From Chitinophagaceae bacterium (GTDB lineage: Bacteria > Bacteroidota > Bacteroidia > Chitinophagales > Chitinophagaceae), in contig JAOAGO010000022.1 in the NCBI GenBank assembly GCA_026415715.1, positions 1 to 49,017 on the forward strand: a stretch of 49,017 nucleotides of DNA. Reading direction: 5' to 3'. The notes under the pieces are model-generated. The model had not been told where the DNA came from. It made no database searches and saw only the letters and a program-made list of their open reading frames with translations. Both the position numbers and the translations under genes were made by a program. Shown in pieces: positions 20,738 to 28,859 of the stretch (positions are counted from its first letter, which is position 1; every line of letters begins with the position of its first letter).

Positions 20738-21550
20738 ATGGAAATCCTGGGCTATGCAGCATCATTGCTGATTGGTATTTCTTTAGGCTTGATTGGCGGC
20801 GGAGGTTCCATTCTTACAGTTCCCGTATTGGTTTATCTTTTCCGTGTTGATCCTGTTTTAGCTACGGCATATTCGTTATTTATCGTAGGTGCTACCAGTC
20901 TGGTAGGCGCTTATCCCAAATACAAGTCGGGCGAACTGGATATCAGAACGGCCGTCATTTTTGGTATTCCCTCAATTGCAGCGGTTTTTGCTACCAGAAA
21001 GTTTATTATACCGGCTCTGCCGCAAAAGTTATTAACAATTGGCGGATTTACACTTACCAAGCCTCTCTTTCTGATGATTTTGTTTGCCGTGCTCATGATA
21101 TCGGCATCCTACTCTATGATAAAGAATAATGGCTTATCCGGCGATGAGGAAACCCCAGAACGAAGATTTAATTACCCTTTGATATTTCTGGAAGGCATTG
21201 TGGTAGGGGTGTTAACAGGTTTGGTAGGCGCCGGCGGGGGGTTTCTCATCATTCCGGCATTGGTATTGTTAAGTAAGCTGCCAATGAAGCAGGCAGTCGG
21301 AACTTCGTTGTTAATTATTGCAGCCAAATCGCTGATAGGTTTTATTGGCGACCTTTCATCGCAAAAAATGGATTGGCCATTATTACTTTCTATCACGGCA
21401 CTTGCTATTGCAGGCATATTTTTGGGAAATCATCTTAGTAAAAAAATATCCTCCGGAAGACTGAAAAAGGTTTTTGGTTGGTTTGTATTGGTAATGGGGA
21501 TTTATATTTTAATAAAGGAAATCTTTTTTTCAGGAAACTTAAATCATTAA
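20738..21550 (+). CDS. TauE/SafE-family sulfite/organosulfur permease
   Basis: An inner-membrane protein of 270 residues with about eight predicted helices in two inverted repeats. Each repeat carries the glycine-rich family signature: GLIGGGGSILTVP near residue 20 and GLVGAGGGFLIIP near residue 165. TauE/SafE proteins are linked to export of sulfite, sulfoacetate and other sulfur anions; a TauE gene also sits in the persulfide-responsive cst locus of Staphylococcus aureus. Here it lies between the Crp/Fnr regulator and a CstB-like persulfide dioxygenase and has its own operator at 20677. I infer release of sulfite or thiosulfate made in the cytoplasm; the direction and substrate are not visible in the sequence. 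Confidence 0.88.
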   Translation: MEILGYAASLLIGISLGLIGGGGSILTVPVLVYLFRVDPVLATAYSLFIVGATSLVGAYPKYKSGELDIRTAVIFGIPSIAAVFATRKFIIPALPQKLLTIGGFTLTKPLFLMILFAVLMISASYSMIKNNGLSGDEETPERRFNYPLIFLEGIVVGVLTGLVGAGGGFLIIPALVLLSKLPMKQAVGTSLLIIAAKSLIGFIGDLSSQKMDWPLLLSITALAIAGIFLGNHLSKKISSGRLKKVFGWFVLVMGIYILIKEIFFSGNLNH

Positions 21551-21554
21551 TTTT

Positions 21555-21570
21555 TGTGATGAACGTCACC
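21555..21570 (+). promoter_or_regulatory. Crp-like operator 2, before the CstB-like gene
   Basis: TGTGATGAACGTCACC is a TGTGA-N6-TCACC palindrome. Its centre (21562.5) is 33 bp upstream of the centre of GAACTTTG (21592-21599), a -7 element with one mismatch. This is the same geometry as operator 1. The CstB-like ATG follows at 21637. Confidence 0.78.
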
Positions 21571-21636
21571 GTAACGGAAGCAAATTCTTGTGAACTTTGA
21601 ATATCTAAATATTTCATCATTTAAAAATAAATAACT

Positions 21637-23043
21637 ATGTATTTTCAGCACATTTACGACAAAACATTAGCACAGGCAAGTTATTTTATTGGTTGTCAGG
21701 CAGCCGGCGTAGCCGCCGTTATTGATCCGCAAAGAGACGTGGATATTTACCTGGAAATTGCCCGGCAAAACAAAATGAAAATTACACACATATTTGAAAC
21801 ACATATTCATGCCGATTTTCTGACCGGTTCAAGAGAACTGGCTGCTTTAACAGGCGCCGAATTGTACCTCTCCGATGAAGGAGGGCCGGACTGGCAATAT
21901 GAATTTCCACACCATGGACTCAAAGATGGTGATATTGTAAAAGTAGGGAACCTCAAGATTGAAGTCATGCATACCCCGGGTCATACTCCGGAAAGTATTA
22001 GTTTTTTACTTACCGATCTTCCGGCGAGTGAAGAACCGGTTATGATTTTTACCGGCGATTTCGTTTTTGTCGGAGACATCGGACGTCCCGATTTGCTGGA
22101 AAAGGCCGCCGGTTTTAAAGGAACCCAAGATGCCGGAGCAAGACAAATGTTTAAATCCATACAGCGATTTGCCCAATTACCGGATCATATTCAGGTATGG
22201 CCGGGACATGGCGCCGGTTCAGCCTGCGGGAAAGCTTTGGGAGCTGTGCCCAGCTCTACCGTAGGGTATGAAAAAAAGAGAAACTGGGCATTTAAATACC
22301 TGAATGATGAAGAAGGATTTGTAAAATATCTCCTGACCGACCAACCCGAACCGCCTAAGTATTTTGCCATGATGAAGAAGCTGAACAAAGTAAATCGTCC
22401 GCTTCTTACTGAAGTTCCTAAATTAAAAAAAATATCACTGGCCGAGCTCAAGGAAGCTTTGCAAAAAAATTATCCAGTAGTTGATACAAGAAATAAAGCA
22501 GAGTATTCAAAAGGATATATTCCCGGAACACTCAACATTCAGGGTAATAACTCATTTGCCACATGGTGCGGTTGGTTTCTGGACTATCAAACACCCTTTG
22601 TACTTATAGCCGATGAGTCGCAACTTGAAGATCTGACCCGAAAACTGATGCGCATCGGATTGGATAATATTTACGGATATTTCCCGGTTTCTTCCCTTAC
22701 GGAATGGGAAACTAAAGGCGGAAAACTGGAAAAAGTAAATCTTCTGACCATAGAAGAATTCAAATCGTTGCACGATAAAAATAACATTCAGGTTGTGGAT
22801 TTGCGTGGTGAAGTGGAATACAAAAGCGGTCACCTGAAAGGCGCCGATCATATTTTTGTAGGTACTCTCCCGGAAAATCTTTCAAAAATCAATAAGGATA
22901 AAAAAGTAGTTGTTCATTGTCAGGGAGGCGACAGGGCCGCCATTGGATATTCCATACTGGCAAAAAATGGTTTTTCCAACATTTACAATTTTTCCGGGGG
23001 TATCAATGAGTGGATAAGTCAGGGATATTCACTTGAATCCTGA
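21637..23043 (+). CDS. CstB-like persulfide dioxygenase / rhodanese fusion
   Basis: A 468-residue fusion. Residues 1-255 are a metallo-beta-lactamase-fold persulfide dioxygenase (ETHE1/CstB type): THIHADF (His56, His58, Asp60), HTPGHTPES (His116), FTGDFVFVGD (Asp141) and WPGHGAGS (His191). The usual second DH histidine is replaced by Phe61, as expected for a mononuclear iron site. Residues 265-360 form a rhodanese fold lacking the active-site cysteine loop (FVLIADES instead), so a pseudo-rhodanese. Residues 370-465 form a second rhodanese with a Cys loop CQGGDRA (Cys428). This three-domain order matches S. aureus CstB, which turns low-molecular-weight persulfides into thiosulfate. It heads a run of sulfurtransferase genes and has its own operator at 21555. 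Cytoplasmic. Confidence 0.88.
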   Translation: MYFQHIYDKTLAQASYFIGCQAAGVAAVIDPQRDVDIYLEIARQNKMKITHIFETHIHADFLTGSRELAALTGAELYLSDEGGPDWQYEFPHHGLKDGDIVKVGNLKIEVMHTPGHTPESISFLLTDLPASEEPVMIFTGDFVFVGDIGRPDLLEKAAGFKGTQDAGARQMFKSIQRFAQLPDHIQVWPGHGAGSACGKALGAVPSSTVGYEKKRNWAFKYLNDEEGFVKYLLTDQPEPPKYFAMMKKLNKVNRPLLTEVPKLKKISLAELKEALQKNYPVVDTRNKAEYSKGYIPGTLNIQGNNSFATWCGWFLDYQTPFVLIADESQLEDLTRKLMRIGLDNIYGYFPVSSLTEWETKGGKLEKVNLLTIEEFKSLHDKNNIQVVDLRGEVEYKSGHLKGADHIFVGTLPENLSKINKDKKVVVHCQGGDRAAIGYSILAKNGFSNIYNFSGGINEWISQGYSLES

Positions 23044-23083
23044 TTCTCTAAACATTTTAATGACTTATTAAAACTTTTTAATT

Positions 23084-23365
23084 ATGAAAACTCTTAAAGA
23101 AATAGTAAAAGATGCTTCGGCTACTATAGTGGATGTAAGAAGCACCTGGGAATATGCCTCAGATCATATTCCCGGGGCCCTTAATATTCCGCTGGAGGAA
23201 ATCAGTTATCGTCTGGCCGAGTTCAGGCAAATGAAAAAACCGGTGGTTTTGTATTGTCGTAGCGGAAATCGCAGTGGCATGGCCATGAGTATTCTCAGGC
23301 AGAATGGTTTGACTGAGGTTTACAATGGCGGAGGAATTGAAGATATGCGATATTTATTAAATTAA
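23084..23365 (+). CDS. Single-domain rhodanese (cytoplasmic), first of three
   Basis: A compact sulfurtransferase of 93 residues that forms a persulfide on its active-site Cys58 in YCRSGNRSG, a six-residue loop typical of GlpE/PspE-type rhodaneses acting on thiosulfate or persulfides. Upstream motifs IVDVRSTWEY and HIPGALNIP are canonical. There is no signal peptide, so it is cytoplasmic. It lies 40 bp after the CstB-like gene and 16 bp before a second rhodanese, clearly in one operon. The natural donor and acceptor are not known. Confidence 0.93.
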   Translation: MKTLKEIVKDASATIVDVRSTWEYASDHIPGALNIPLEEISYRLAEFRQMKKPVVLYCRSGNRSGMAMSILRQNGLTEVYNGGGIEDMRYLLN

Positions 23366-23381
23366 AACAACAGATCATTTC

Positions 23382-23696
23382 ATGTTTAAATTTCTGGAAA
23401 AACTGCTGGGTAAAACATCCGTAAATTACCGGCAGCTCCTCCGTCAAGGAGCAATAATTATAGATGTACGTACGCCGGCAGAGTACAGGGAAGGACATAT
23501 AAAAGAATCAATCAATATTCCTTTAGATACGATTCGCAGTAAAGTTCAAGAAATAAAAAGCAAAAACAAGCCTGTGATTACGGTTTGTCGAAGCGGAAAC
23601 CGAAGCGCGGTGGCAAAAAGTATTTTGAAATCAGCCGGAATAGAGGCATACAACGGAGGCGGTTGGCAATCATTACTGGCAAAACTAAATGGATAA
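23382..23696 (+). CDS. Single-domain rhodanese (cytoplasmic), second of three
   Basis: A 104-residue rhodanese with IIDVRTPAEYREGHI and the catalytic loop VCRSGNRSA (Cys69). A short N-terminal extension (MFKFLEKLLGKTS) is amphipathic and has no clear export signal. It is recognisably a paralog of the preceding gene (shared CRSGNRS loop and NGGG near the C-terminus), so local duplication is likely. Its stop codon directly abuts the start of the third rhodanese gene. Confidence 0.92.
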   Translation: MFKFLEKLLGKTSVNYRQLLRQGAIIIDVRTPAEYREGHIKESINIPLDTIRSKVQEIKSKNKPVITVCRSGNRSAVAKSILKSAGIEAYNGGGWQSLLAKLNG

Positions 23697-24128
23697 ATGA
23701 GGAAAGTTAACTCACTCGATTCCTCCAATTTATTTTCACGAGCCGGTAGGAGGTTCATGGTTATGCATTTTTCTTTACTGTTAATGCTACTGTGGTGTTG
23801 CGGGCAAACCAAACAATTGCCCGGCAGTATCGATGCTGCACAGTTCAAAGAGATGTTGAAAAAGAATAACGTTGTACTGATTGACGTACGTACACCAGAG
23901 GAATTTTCACAGGGTCATATTCCCGGAGCCCGTATGATTGACTATCTCCAAACGGAAACATTCCGTAAAGAGTTAAACCGTTTGGACAAAAACAAAACGT
24001 ATCTGTTGTATTGCCGCAGCGGAAACCGAAGTAAACAGGCGATGCAGGAAATGATACAATCAGGTTTTAAAAATGTTTATGAACTGAAAGGAGGTATTAA
24101 ATCCTGGCCGGGCGAATTGGTAAAATAG
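23697..24128 (+). CDS. Exported rhodanese (probable lipoprotein), third of three
   Basis: A 143-residue rhodanese: VLIDVRTPEEFSQGHIPGARMI and catalytic loop YCRSGNRSK (Cys106). Unlike its two neighbours it carries a hydrophobic segment (residues 23-33, HFSLLLMLLW) preceded by RR and followed by two cysteines (CCGQTKQ), which looks like an export signal and possibly a lipobox, although the site is not a perfect match. The first ATG abuts the previous stop codon. A second in-frame ATG at 23757 is preceded by AGGAGG and could be the true start; both give the signal. Location is therefore probably periplasmic, so the triplet may serve both sides of the inner membrane. Confidence 0.86.
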   Translation: MRKVNSLDSSNLFSRAGRRFMVMHFSLLLMLLWCCGQTKQLPGSIDAAQFKEMLKKNNVVLIDVRTPEEFSQGHIPGARMIDYLQTETFRKELNRLDKNKTYLLYCRSGNRSKQAMQEMIQSGFKNVYELKGGIKSWPGELVK

Positions 24129-24135
24129 AAACATC

Positions 24136-24564
24136 ATGAAAAAGATAATTCTTCTTTTATTGACGTTAACGGTTGTTCTGGGTGGGCAGGCCCAGAAACC
24201 AACAAACAGAAAAAAAACATATAAAATTATTTTTCAACTGAACTCTCCTGATACTCTGGCATGGAAAGGATTAATAAATAATTTGAAAAATCTGAAAGCC
24301 GGATGGGGCGACAGCGTTATGATGGCAGTTGTGGCTCACGGCCCGGGCCTGGATTTTCTCGTAAAAGACAAAACCACTCAGTACGAACGAATTGTTTTTT
24401 TTAAAAATCAGGGGGTAGAATTTATAGCCTGTGAGAATACGATGACTGAGCGAAATATTCCGAAAGAAAAAATTATGCCCGAAGCCTCTTTCGTAAAAAT
24501 GGGTATTGCCGAAATTGTACGACGTCAGGAAAACGGGTGGACATATATAAAAGCCGGATTTTAA
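24136..24564 (+). CDS. Exported DsrE-family sulfur-carrier-like protein
   Basis: A 142-residue protein with a signal peptide (MKKIILLLLTLTVVLGGQAQ) followed by a DsrE/DsrF-like fold: YKIIFQLNSPD, then VMMAVVAHGPGLDFL, and the segment VEFIACENTM with a conserved Cys99, the residue that can carry sulfur in this family. The mature protein appears to have a single cysteine. It begins 7 bp after the exported rhodanese, so a periplasmic sulfur relay between the two is plausible but inferred. Such exported DsrE-like proteins are common beside sulfur genes in Bacteroidota, without an assigned reaction. Confidence 0.82.
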   Translation: MKKIILLLLTLTVVLGGQAQKPTNRKKTYKIIFQLNSPDTLAWKGLINNLKNLKAGWGDSVMMAVVAHGPGLDFLVKDKTTQYERIVFFKNQGVEFIACENTMTERNIPKEKIMPEASFVKMGIAEIVRRQENGWTYIKAGF

Positions 24565-24625
24565 CCGGTATCATCTTCTTTGCACTTACATAGCCATTTA
24601 AAAATTAGAGAACAGTACTTATTGT

Positions 24626-26044
24626 ATGAACAAAATACTGATTACTATACTTTATACATTCATCTCTTTTACGTTCGTTTTTTCGCAGCATCAGGAGTTG
24701 AATGAAAAACCGGCCATTTGGAAATCCAAAGATCACGAAGCAGACAGCAACTCCCTCTTATCTGCTTTTAAAAAAGGGGTTGTCAGCGGACATTTCCGTT
24801 ACTTTTTCATGGCCACAGACAATACATCCGGCCTTTCCGATTATTATGCCAACGCCTTTGGCGGGGGAATCAAATATGAAACAGCACCCTTCAAACATTT
24901 TCAACTGGGGGTAAGCGGTTTTTTTATTTACAATATTGGCTCTTCCCCGTTGCACCGACCGGACCCACATACACAACAAATGAATCGTTACGAAATCGGA
25001 CTTTTTGATATCCAGGATCCTCTGAATAAAAATGATATAGACCGGCTGGAAGAGTTTTACTTACGCTACATTCATCGTAATGTAAATATTACTTTCGGAA
25101 AACAACTCATAAATACACCTTTTATAAATCTTCAGGACGGTAGAATGAGGCCAACAGAAGTAGAAGGATTGTGGATAGAGTACACAGATTCTCAAAAAAT
25201 AAGTGCTCATGCCGGTTATATATATAGAATCTCTCCCCGAAGTACTGTAAAGTGGTTCAGCGTGGCCGAATCAATCGGTATTTATCCTTCCGGCGTAAAT
25301 CCGGATGGCACTCGTTCCGGATATCCGGGTAATCTGAACAGCAAAGGAATTTTTCTGGCCAATTTCTCCTTTCCGGTTTCAAAAAACTGGCGGATTCAGT
25401 TTTGGAATCAGTTTACCGAAAATATTTTTAACAGTGCATTTCTGGGATTACAGTTTGATAAAAATTTAGCTAAGCAAACTAAGTTCAGGTTTGAAGCGCA
25501 AGCTATACGGCAGGATGCAGTGAAAGACGGAGGCAATAAGGATGCTTCCAAAACTTATTTTGAAAAAAATGGAAAGGCCTTCACATTTGGTTTTAAAACC
25601 GGACTGCTTCAAAACAAGTCGGAATATTCATTCAGTTACAACCGAATCACAAAAGCCGGCCGCTATCTGATGCCCAGAGAGTGGGGAAGAGACCCTTTCT
25701 TTACCTTTATGCCAAGAGAACGTAATGAAGGCTTAGCCGATGTACATGCAGTGGTTGTGGCAGGCAAACGAAAATTTTTAAAATCCGGATTCACCGCTTC
25801 TCTGGCTTATGGGGGATTTGACCTGCCGCAGGCTGCCGATTTCAGGAAAAACAAATACGGTATGCCCTCCTACCATCAGTTGAATATTGATCTGCAACAT
25901 AAATTCAAAGGATTTTTAAAAGGATTGGAGGCACAGTTTCTTTATGTTTATAAAAGAAATACCGAAAAAAATGTCGCTGAAAAATATTTGTTCAATAAGG
26001 CCGATATGAGCTTATGGAATGTGGTGTTTAATTACCGGTTTTAA
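24626..26044 (+). CDS. OprD-like outer-membrane porin
   Basis: A 472-residue outer-membrane beta-barrel. A signal peptide (to about residue 20, VFSQ) is followed by alternating amphipathic strands rich in aromatic residues, and the chain ends NVVFNYRF with a C-terminal Phe, as in barrel proteins. The segment HFRYFFMATDNTSGLSDYYA and the pattern LEEFYLRYIHRNVNITFGKQL resemble the OprD/DcaP porin group. It stands 61 bp after the DsrE-like gene in the same transcription unit and before the soxB-like unit. I infer passage of small sulfur anions or other organic anions; selectivity cannot be read from the sequence. Confidence 0.78.
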   Translation: MNKILITILYTFISFTFVFSQHQELNEKPAIWKSKDHEADSNSLLSAFKKGVVSGHFRYFFMATDNTSGLSDYYANAFGGGIKYETAPFKHFQLGVSGFFIYNIGSSPLHRPDPHTQQMNRYEIGLFDIQDPLNKNDIDRLEEFYLRYIHRNVNITFGKQLINTPFINLQDGRMRPTEVEGLWIEYTDSQKISAHAGYIYRISPRSTVKWFSVAESIGIYPSGVNPDGTRSGYPGNLNSKGIFLANFSFPVSKNWRIQFWNQFTENIFNSAFLGLQFDKNLAKQTKFRFEAQAIRQDAVKDGGNKDASKTYFEKNGKAFTFGFKTGLLQNKSEYSFSYNRITKAGRYLMPREWGRDPFFTFMPRERNEGLADVHAVVVAGKRKFLKSGFTASLAYGGFDLPQAADFRKNKYGMPSYHQLNIDLQHKFKGFLKGLEAQFLYVYKRNTEKNVAEKYLFNKADMSLWNVVFNYRF

Positions 26045-26051
26045 CCGGCAA

Positions 26052-26067
26052 TGTGATTTCAGTCACA
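26052..26067 (+). promoter_or_regulatory. Crp-like operator 3, before the SoxB-like gene
   Basis: TGTGATTTCAGTCACA has perfectly complementary arms, TGTGA-N6-TCACA. It begins 8 bp after the porin stop codon. The sequence 33 bp downstream of its centre (GAGTTTTA, 26089-26096) is a poor -7 match, which fits a promoter that needs an activator. The SoxB-like ATG is at 26123. Confidence 0.78.
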
Positions 26068-26122
26068 TTTCGGTTTTGGATGTTTCCTGAGTTTTAAATT
26101 TTATTTCCGGAAACTAAAGAGA

Positions 26123-27832
26123 ATGATGCAAAACGCGGTATTAAACAGTAAACAACCCACACGAAGAAATTTTCTGAAAAAAGTATCATTGGCCGGAGTG
26201 GCCATAACTCTCGGAAAAAACACAGCTTTGACACAATCGGACACAAAAGAAGAAGGTCGTACCGAAGAAGTATCCGGTTCAGGTCATATTACTATTCTTT
26301 ACACAGCCGATATTCATGCACAATTGAATACGCATGATGAATTTTTTTGGGAAAACGGAAAGCCGGTTTATAAAAAAAGAGGGGGATTGGCAGTATTGAA
26401 AACCATGATTGATTTTTACCGGAAACAAAACCCCAAAGGGACATTATTAATAGATGGAGGTGATTTTTTTCACGGAAGCGCAGTGGCCTCGCTTACGGAA
26501 GGCGAAGCCCTTATACCAGTGATGAACGCCTTTGAATATGACCTGATTCTTCCGGGAAACTGGGAGGTGGTTTACAAAAAGAAAAAAATGCTGCATGATA
26601 TGGGGCATACAACAGCCGCCAAAATCTGCGCCAACATGTGGCATAAAAGTAATGATGAAAATAACGGCGAGTTGATTTTTCCTCCTTACTGGGTAAAATA
26701 TATTGCCGGAATTAAAGCCGGGTTTATCGGTTATACTGACCATTTGATTCCCAAAAGGCAATCGCCGGCATACAGTGAGGGGATACGTTTTGAACATGCT
26801 ACCTACAATGTGGCAAAATACATTCGTTTTTTGCGCGAAGTAGAAGGTTGTCATTTAGTATGCTTGGTAACCCATATGGGTTTAGCCCAGCAGGTAGCCC
26901 TGGGTAACAGTCCGGAAGTACAAGGGGTAGATTTTATTCTGGGGGCTGATACACATGAAAGGGTAAGAACCCCTATAGAATGCAAGTATGCCAAAGTGAT
27001 TGAATGCGGAGCTTTCGGGTCCTTTTTAGGAAAGCTGGATATTTATATGCAAAACGGAAGGATAAAGCATTATCGCTATGAATTGCTGGATGTAGATCCA
27101 AAGCGATATCCTCCGGATAAAACCATACAGGCGCTCATTGATAACATACAGACACCTTTCAAAAAGCAACTTTCGCGGGTTATTGGCACTACTACTACGC
27201 CGCTGGTACGTTATTTTGTTTTGGAAACTCCCATGGACAATTTAATTACGGATGCCATAAAATGGAAATTTAAACCGGATATTGCCTTAAGCAACGGGTT
27301 TCGTTTTTGTCAGCCATTAGCCATTCCACCCGGAAAATCCAAAGCAGAAATTACAAAAGAATTTTTGTGGAATATGTTGCCGGTGGACAGCGAAGTAAAA
27401 AGAGGAGTCGTTACCGGCGCCCAGCTTTGGGACTGGCTTGAGAAAGAGCTTCAAAATGCCTTCGCCAAAGACCCTTCCAAACGACTGGGCGGCTGGTTTG
27501 TGAGATACTCCGGGATGCAGGTAAATTTTACAATTGGAAATGAATTTGGCAAACGGGTGAACTGGGTGAAAGTGAATGGAGAACCCCTGGATTTGAAAAA
27601 AGAATATACTATTGTAGCCTGTGAACGGGAAGGCGATCCTGATGATACATTATGCCGTATGGAAAAAATAAAATATCCGCAAAAATTAGGAATGCTGATG
27701 CATGATGTAATTGAGGAATATCTGGCCGTACACTCTCCCGTTTCTCCTCGTCAGGAACAAAGAGCTATAGCCACTGATCAACCAATGACTTTATTAACCC
27801 AACTTCAAGGCACAACCTATGAATTCAGATAA
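26123..27832 (+). CDS. Tat-exported SoxB-like metallohydrolase (5'-nucleotidase family)
   Basis: A 569-residue member of the SoxB/UshA metallophosphoesterase family. The N-terminus carries a twin-arginine signal, TRRNFLKK (13-20) followed by VSLAGVAITL. Metal-site residues are YTADIHAQ (Asp63, His65), IDGGDFFHG (Asp114), GNWEVVY (Asn146), VTHMG (His251) and GADTHER (Asp276, His278). In UshA the GNHE motif provides Asn plus the catalytic His; in SoxB it is HWE. Here it is GNWE: the metal Asn is kept but the catalytic His is Trp, as in SoxB. SoxB hydrolyses sulfate from a thiosulfonate-loaded carrier. The context (TsdA-like cytochrome overlapping by 14 bp, rhodaneses, YeeE pair) supports a sulfur role over nucleotidase. 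No SoxYZ carrier is nearby, so the substrate is uncertain. Confidence 0.8.
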   Translation: MMQNAVLNSKQPTRRNFLKKVSLAGVAITLGKNTALTQSDTKEEGRTEEVSGSGHITILYTADIHAQLNTHDEFFWENGKPVYKKRGGLAVLKTMIDFYRKQNPKGTLLIDGGDFFHGSAVASLTEGEALIPVMNAFEYDLILPGNWEVVYKKKKMLHDMGHTTAAKICANMWHKSNDENNGELIFPPYWVKYIAGIKAGFIGYTDHLIPKRQSPAYSEGIRFEHATYNVAKYIRFLREVEGCHLVCLVTHMGLAQQVALGNSPEVQGVDFILGADTHERVRTPIECKYAKVIECGAFGSFLGKLDIYMQNGRIKHYRYELLDVDPKRYPPDKTIQALIDNIQTPFKKQLSRVIGTTTTPLVRYFVLETPMDNLITDAIKWKFKPDIALSNGFRFCQPLAIPPGKSKAEITKEFLWNMLPVDSEVKRGVVTGAQLWDWLEKELQNAFAKDPSKRLGGWFVRYSGMQVNFTIGNEFGKRVNWVKVNGEPLDLKKEYTIVACEREGDPDDTLCRMEKIKYPQKLGMLMHDVIEEYLAVHSPVSPRQEQRAIATDQPMTLLTQLQGTTYEFR

Positions 27833-28859
27833 AAAATTTAATTTTTTGTACACTGTGAAATCAAACTGGCCCCTGGTTTTGATTTCAGGAGCTACCGCAT
27901 TAATGCTAGGTAGTGAAATAGTTGGTGCAGTAAAGAAAGACAGCCCTAAGGAAGAGATTTCAAAGGATTCGGTAAATTTATGGAACCCACCCAGCTTATT
28001 CACAGATACAGAATTAAAAGGGGAAGAAAGGGAACTAGTCATTTATGGAGAAGATCTTATTGCCAATACGGCTAAATATTTAGGGCCTAAGGGCTCGGTA
28101 GCTCAGATTTCAAATGGTATGAACTGCCAAAACTGTCATCTGAACGCCGGGAAAAAAAACTGGGGAAACAACTACAGTGCGGTTTATTCAACTTATCCGA
28201 AATACAGAGACCGAAGCGGTACAATTGAAAGTATCTATAAAAGAGTTAGCGATTGTTTTGAAAGAAGCCTGAACGGCAAGGCGCCGGACAGCAACAGCCG
28301 TGAATATCAGGCAATTTATGCCTATATAAAATGGCTTGGGAAAGATGTAAAAAAAGGAGAAAAACCTCACGGAAGCGGAATTCCCAAAATACCTTTTCTT
28401 GACAGAGCAGCAGACCCCGCAAAGGGAAAAGTAGTTTACGAAAAATATTGTCAGTCTTGTCATGGAGCTAACGGAGAAGGAGTGCCCGACGGCAACGGAA
28501 TAGGATATGTTTATCCGCCATTGTGGGGTCCGAATAGTTATAATGACGGTGCCGGACTATTCAGGCTAAGTTTTTTTGCCGGTTATGTAAAAAGCAACAT
28601 GCCCCAAAATCAGGCAACCCACGAAAATCCGGTGCTAACCACCGAAGAGGCATGGGATGTTGCCGCTTATGTGAACAGCCAGCCTCGCCCCAAAAAAGAT
28701 TTGAGCAAAGACTGGCCCGACATTTCCAAAAAACCTTTTGATCATCCTTACGGGCCTTATACCGACGGTTTTACTGAAAAACAACACAAATACGGACCTT
28801 TCAAACCCATCATAGAAAAAAGGGAAGCAATGGCTAAAGCGGGTAACAAAGCAATGTGA
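27819..28859 (+). CDS. TsdA-like diheme cytochrome c (thiosulfate dehydrogenase family)
   Basis: A 346-residue diheme c-type cytochrome with an N-terminal membrane segment (residues 17-36) that acts as signal or anchor. Heme 1 site is NCQNCHLNAG (CxxCH at 103-107); heme 2 site is YCQSCHGANGEG (211-215), with Met261 in NMPQNQ as a likely axial ligand. The segment KRVSDCFERSLNG places Cys146 where TsdA enzymes have the unusual axial Cys ligand of heme 1. TsdA couples two thiosulfates to tetrathionate, reversibly. The reading frame overlaps the end of the SoxB-like gene by 14 bp, implying coupled translation. I call it TsdA-like from motif order; the catalytic direction, and whether thiosulfate is the substrate, are inference. 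Confidence 0.82.
   Translation: MNSDKKFNFLYTVKSNWPLVLISGATALMLGSEIVGAVKKDSPKEEISKDSVNLWNPPSLFTDTELKGEERELVIYGEDLIANTAKYLGPKGSVAQISNGMNCQNCHLNAGKKNWGNNYSAVYSTYPKYRDRSGTIESIYKRVSDCFERSLNGKAPDSNSREYQAIYAYIKWLGKDVKKGEKPHGSGIPKIPFLDRAADPAKGKVVYEKYCQSCHGANGEGVPDGNGIGYVYPPLWGPNSYNDGAGLFRLSFFAGYVKSNMPQNQATHENPVLTTEEAWDVAAYVNSQPRPKKDLSKDWPDISKKPFDHPYGPYTDGFTEKQHKYGPFKPIIEKREAMAKAGNKAM

Noticed and set aside
26123-27832. Annotation as a plain UshA-type 5'-nucleotidase
   Set aside because: The catalytic His of GNHE is Trp, the Tat signal and sulfur-gene context favour a SoxB-like role, and the gene shares the sulfur operator. The nucleotidase option is not fully excluded.
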